From: Aquila chrysaetos chrysaetos
Lineage: Eukaryota > Chordata > Aves > Accipitriformes > Accipitridae
Reading direction: 5' to 3'
Length of the DNA stretch: 64,000 nt
Assembly: GCF_900496995.4 (NCBI RefSeq)
Contig: NC_044027.1
Coordinates: 15,214,743-15,278,742, forward strand
The translations under genes and the position numbers were made by a program. Position 1 is the stretch's first letter. Each line of letters opens with the position of its first letter. Positions 61,801 through 64,000 of the stretch are shown here, piece after piece. The notes beneath the pieces are model-generated. The model did no database searches, was not told the origin of the DNA, and saw nothing but the letters and a program-made list of their open reading frames with translations.

Positions 61801-63930
61801 TAGAACTGCAAAGCAAGCCAGTGACTAGTAAACTAACATCTGCTGGATCTCACTATGTAGTCCACAGCCTTCCTTGGCAGATCAGTGTGGCTGCTCTTTT
61901 GGCAAGAGGTTTCACATGTTTTCAGCCATGAACATTATGGAAATCAGAATAAGGTCATGAGCTTGAGTTGCAGTCAGTACTGGTGTGCCAGGAGTCTGGC
62001 TGGGGATGGTGAGCCTTCACATTTAGAGGCTGCTCATTTTAACGATGTGGGAAATTCTTAGGCATCCAAAGAAAATGAGATCCTGTAGCAAAACAGCAGT
62101 ACTGGACACTAGGTTAATAGTGTTGTCTTGCACAGCTATGTGGGTGACTATGTTCCTATTGCCAAATAACTGCTCTGGCAATGCTTGGTTTTGGACAGAA
62201 AAGCAGCCCTTTCTCCAAGCTCTTGGAGAGCACCCAATTCTTTTCTGCAATGGGAAAACATTCACAAAATGGGGGTGGGGGGAATGAATGGACGTAAAAA
62301 AGGAGGATAAACCAGGAAGATCTGCAAGGCAGAGTGCCTCAAAGATTCACACTCAGGTAAACAGAGAAGTAAAAAGGTCTCACTACAGTAGTGAAGATGC
62401 TGTGTAATGCAGCTCCCCTGGGCCTGGATCATTCCTGGCTCCAGGAGTCACTCCCAGCCTGCCAAAGGACTGACACTTCCCTTCCACGCCTTTGTCACTG
62501 ACTAACTGTTTTTGAAACTCAGCCTCACGTAAGCAAAGGCATTACCTTGGGGTCACCATTACTTAGTGGTCATCAGAAGCACGACAACTGCAAAGAAAGG
62601 GAAAGGTAAAAGTAAAACCCAAACAAGAACTTGCTTACTGTGTTTGTTTTTCTTCTCTGGCAGAGGTGGTGGCTTCTCTGGGTCACTGTTAGTATCTGGA
62701 GCAGCAAAATCAGAAATGAATTCAACCGGTGCTGACGAGTTTCCTTGCTGGAAAGGCAAAACAGCAGCAAACGGCGTGAAGGATACTGATGGGACAGACG
62801 CTGCATTCTGCATGTCATCCTCTGAGATGTTATCATATTGGGACGGGTGCCTCTCATAGGACACCCTGCAGCCTGAGTTATCTGAAGTCTGAGAGGCTGC
62901 ACTCCTCCTTTTCTTTTCTGGTAAAGCTGGAGGAGTCTCTGTCGGCTGTGCTGCTCCTGAGAGGCTGCAGAATTCCAGTGGAGGAGAGCTGCCCTGTGGG
63001 AGCTGGAAAGCATGTCCATGGAAAGGGGAGCCAGACTCACCCAAGGACTCTGGCAACGGGCTGAGGATACCTGGCACCTGCTGAGGTATCTGATCAGCAT
63101 TGGAGAGGTCCTGCTGCAGGAATTCATAGTCCGGATCATAGTGATCTGATTGATCTGGTCAAACAGAGGGGACAGGAGAATGATGCATTAGTTTCTCTCT
63201 TTTACTGTTTAGTCCTTCTCAATTCTGCCCCTCCCATTCCAACAGTTAATCAATCAGTTCATGAGCAGTACTTTCTTGCAGCAGGGACCGTCTTGCTACA
63301 CCTTCTGTAGCGTCCAGCCTTAATAAAACTCTTATAATTATTTCTTTACACTAGCAAACAAATAACAAAAACTCAATAGGTAGATCATTGAAGAGATTAT
63401 TTATGTTTCATATTTATATTTTTATTTTTATTTTCTTTCCTAGTACTTAGAAACAACACTGCTTTAATCTACCAGGACTGTCATTGCTTCAGACAAGGCT
63501 GAAATCAACAAAACATTCCACTTGAGAGCTGAATTGAGTTTTAACACAATCATCTATAGCTAGGGAAACACATTCCCCTGGGCTTTTTCCTATCCGACAG
63601 AATATAATTCTGCACAGAACTGCCTGCAGCAACTACAAGATGACAGTTGCAAGCGCAATCCATTTACTTCTGCATCACAGCTATGACAGCTCCCAAACGA
63701 GAGTGAAGGGGGCTCTTCCAGTCACGCTGGACAGCCCCCTGCTTACCTAACGTTTCACAGCTTGTGTTGCGGGAGCACTGACCACTGTCGCGGTCCAGAG
63801 AGGAGAGCTGCTCATCAGACTTGCTGAGTTTGCCGATGCTACTGCATGGTGAGAGGCGAGGAGATTCCCCCCCATAGGAGTGGCTTCCACCCGACAACCT
63901 TCTCTGGGCATAGCAGTCAACATCAAAATC
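27882..63930 (-). CDS. RAPGEF1: Rap guanine nucleotide exchange factor 1 (C3G), C-terminal part, 19 exons
   Basis: CRK/CRKL-bound exchange factor that activates Rap1 (also R-Ras, TC10) at adhesions and receptors. Exons in transcript order: 63930-63747, 63145-62639, 55996-55794, 53281-53123, 43734-43453, 42066-41974, 40319-40231, 38880-38769, 37118-37043, 33794-33710, 32350-32258, 31882-31697, 31541-31457, 31228-31134, 30712-30634, 30490-30389, 29959-29862, 28770-28642, 28032-27882. Together 2808 bases, 935 aa, with phases matching at every junction. The first three exons hold CRK SH3-binding motifs (PPALPEKKRR, PPPLPEKKNK, PPPALPPKQR) and PSQYDNIS, which probably holds the Src-family phosphosite (Tyr504 in human). 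The REM domain starts near YCEAFLTTYRTF, and the CDC25 catalytic domain includes FNSYLAILSAL, ending in NITRRKTDREEKT. The 5' exons (N terminus, cadherin-binding region) lie beyond the window. One intron is AT-AC, and two exons look like cassettes. Confidence 0.96.
32351..33709 (-). other. RAPGEF1: U12-type AT-AC intron of RAPGEF1
   Basis: On the minus strand the intron begins ATATCCTTTT (33709 downward), the exact U12 5' splice-site consensus, and ends CCAAC at 32351. A branch-site-like TTCTTTAAT lies at 32370-32362, one mismatch from TTCCTTAAC. Its branch A at 32363 is 12 bases from the intron end, inside the normal 10-20 base window. No polypyrimidine tract is present. Splicing here joins ...QYR with YEKF in phase and gives the REM-domain sequence. 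GT-AG alternatives nearby shift the frame. Length 1359 bp. Confidence 0.9.
33795..37042 (-). other. RAPGEF1: RAPGEF1 intron (3.25 kb)
   Basis: Intron between the exons 37118-37043 and 33794-33710. It holds a tRNA-like SINE relic near 36130-36200 and a T-rich patch at 35866-35880. I see no exon in it. Confidence 0.7.
36128..36205 (+). mobile_element. Relic of a tRNA-derived SINE
   Basis: The sequence has an A-box-like tggttcagcgggttagcgca and, about 45 bases on, a weak B-box-like gagatcaattctgg, which is the internal promoter layout of a tRNA-derived SINE head. It does not fold into a proper tRNA: the anticodon arm and acceptor pairing are missing. No clear tail or target-site duplication is seen. 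The family was not identified. Confidence 0.4.
37043..42066 (-). other. RAPGEF1: RAPGEF1 linker exons before the REM domain
   Basis: Four exons, 42066-41974, 40319-40231, 38880-38769 and 37118-37043. They encode an acidic Ser-rich linker (SENASEEAGEGEYVNLYSSG), a Ser/Lys segment (KDSHSKDSSSNSS), EEEVDELSLIDHSEIMARL and GDDGPDVRGGSGDILLVH, then join at Lys-Asp to the REM exon. Intervening introns of 1.1-1.7 kb show no other exons or clear repeats. Confidence 0.92.
43453..43734 (-). other. RAPGEF1: Putative cassette exon of RAPGEF1, 94 codons
   Basis: 282 bases, phase 0 at both ends, acceptor CTGTAG and donor TCG|GTGAGA. It begins YKSVFRSYSQDFVPHN and is very rich in Ser and Pro (PPFLSSTSSSCSTPPFPP). 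Skipping it leaves the reading frame intact. From memory, mammalian RAPGEF1 has tissue-specific long isoforms with inserts at this point. Confidence 0.82.
44686..44713 (+). repeat. Interrupted poly-A tract
   Basis: Two A-runs of 12-14 separated by a single G. It could be a retroposon tail, but no element body can be recognised upstream. Confidence 0.7.
51200..52640. promoter_or_regulatory. AT-rich candidate regulatory island in a RAPGEF1 intron
   Basis: This 1.4-kb block is clearly more AT-rich than its flanks and dense in homeodomain-type cores (TAATTG, CAATTA, ATTAAA, TTTAAT). It also holds an octamer-like ATGCAAA near 52300 and an E-box-type CAGCTG near 52398. It contains a MIR-like SINE. 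This texture resembles vertebrate conserved non-coding enhancers. No open frame or splice pattern suggests coding. The role is inferred; conservation cannot be judged from one sequence. Confidence 0.3.
51890..52035 (+). mobile_element. MIR/CORE-SINE-like relic
   Basis: Sequence resembles the MIR core and 3' part: 'cctcagccttttcatctgta' corresponds to the MIR 'cctcagtttcctcatctgta', then an A/T-rich middle with 'atgatactg', and further on 'acttgtaaagtacttgaata', like the MIR end 'catgtaaagcgcttagaa'. The identification is from memory of the MIR consensus and the copy is much diverged. Confidence 0.6.
53123..53281 (-). other. RAPGEF1: Putative cassette exon of RAPGEF1, 53 codons
   Basis: 159 bases, phase 0 at both ends, acceptor CTCTTCAG and donor TCG|GTGAGT. 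It encodes QASYAASSFSSVPYCVQQTK followed by a Ser/Thr-rich part ending NRHSSFPVHS. It can be skipped without a frameshift. Together with the exon at 43453-43734 it would add 147 residues between the third CRK-binding motif and the acidic linker. Confidence 0.82.
53282..55793 (-). other. RAPGEF1: RAPGEF1 intron (2.5 kb)
   Basis: Intron between the exons 55996-55794 and 53281-53123. A short A-run lies at 55009-55021. No exon or identifiable repeat seen. Confidence 0.7.
55794..55996 (-). other. RAPGEF1: RAPGEF1 exon with CRK-binding motif PPPALPPKQR
   Basis: 203 bases, acceptor ATTGCAG, donor CTG|GTGAGT. It encodes MAYMQFVEDYSEPQPSMFYQ, NEHIYQQKNKHLMEVYGF and ends with PPPALPPKQRQL, a class of PxLPxK/R motif recognised by the CRK SH3 domain. 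Entry phase 1 joins A|TG from the previous exon. Confidence 0.93.
55997..62638 (-). other. RAPGEF1: RAPGEF1 6.6-kb intron
   Basis: Intron between two constitutive Pro-rich exons. It contains an A-run at 57599-57616 and a possible old CR1-like fragment near 59640-59690 (gtctagcccaactcctggc). I see no additional exon, RNA gene or independent transcription unit. Confidence 0.65.
57599..57616 (+). repeat. Poly-A tract
   Basis: A run of about 18 A in a RAPGEF1 intron, without a recognisable element attached. A similar 19-A run lies at 39437-39455 and a 14-A run near 52631-52645. Confidence 0.75.
62639..63145 (-). other. RAPGEF1: Large RAPGEF1 exon with two CRK-binding motifs and PSQYDNIS
   Basis: 507 bases, acceptor CAATCAG, donor A|GTAAGC. 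It starts DHYDPDYEFLQQDLSNADQI, contains PPALPEKKRR and PPPLPEKKNK, and the Tyr in SYERHPSQYDNIS. The Leu/Pro-rich middle differs most from the mammalian sequence I recall. Confidence 0.93.
63747..63930 (-). other. RAPGEF1: RAPGEF1 exon starting DFDVDCYAQRR, last one in the window
   Basis: 184 bases, phase 0 entry, donor G|GTAAGC. It encodes RRLSGGSHSYGGESPRLSPC, SDEQLSSLDRDSGQCSRNTS and CETL. Preceding exons, including the start codon, are outside the window to the right. Confidence 0.92.
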
Positions 63931-64000
63931 CTTAAGCAAAAAAATCAATTCATTGTCATTCTTGGCAGCTCGCTAGCAAGCAAGATGCAGCTCAAGGAGC

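Overview
This is a window of nuclear vertebrate genome, most likely from a bird or other sauropsid. Genes are split into many small GT-AG exons. Introns are compact, there are two CpG islands, and I found no Alu- or L1-type repeats, only old SINE relics, poly-A/T tracts and GC minisatellites. The encoded proteins are close to mammalian POMT1, UCK1, PRRT1B and RAPGEF1. As I remember it, this is the gene order of human 9q34. The species call rests on texture and protein similarity, not on a diagnostic element.

Layout. 1-430 is the CpG-rich promoter region of POMT1, with a perfect RFX-type X-box. 430-960 is a degenerate G-rich minisatellite. POMT1 (+) has 19 coding exons from 1964 to 14232 (725 codons plus stop). 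UCK1 (-) converges on it: 7 coding exons from 21090 down to 17374 (272 aa), with a 3' UTR that may reach the POMT1 tail near 14287. A second CpG island (about 20480-23400) carries the UCK1 promoter (ZNF143-like motif, two CACGTG E-boxes and a 20-bp GC minisatellite between them) and, divergently, PRRT1B (+; 3 coding exons, 22169-23069, 207 aa). RAPGEF1/C3G (-) fills the rest. Its 3' UTR spans about 24.6-27.9 kb and 19 coding exons run from 63930 down to 27882. Its 5' exons lie beyond the right edge.

Every splice junction given was checked for reading phase: POMT1, UCK1 and PRRT1B each sum to a whole number of codons, and the RAPGEF1 exons chain without a frame break. Two introns are non-canonical. 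POMT1 has a GC-AG intron after 10684. RAPGEF1 has a textbook U12-type AT-AC intron (32351-33709). Two RAPGEF1 exons (43453-43734 and 53123-53281) are phase 0 on both sides and look like cassette exons.

The genes are a syntenic block rather than a pathway. POMT1 acts in the ER (O-mannosylation), UCK1 in cytosolic pyrimidine salvage, PRRT1B is a small two-segment membrane protein, and RAPGEF1 is the CRK-bound Rap1 exchange factor. I saw no new multi-gene system. The most notable items are the AT-AC intron, the GC-AG intron, the X-box, the UCK1 minisatellite between E-boxes, a possible POMT1 N-terminal extension, and an AT-rich candidate regulatory island at 51.2-52.6 kb.
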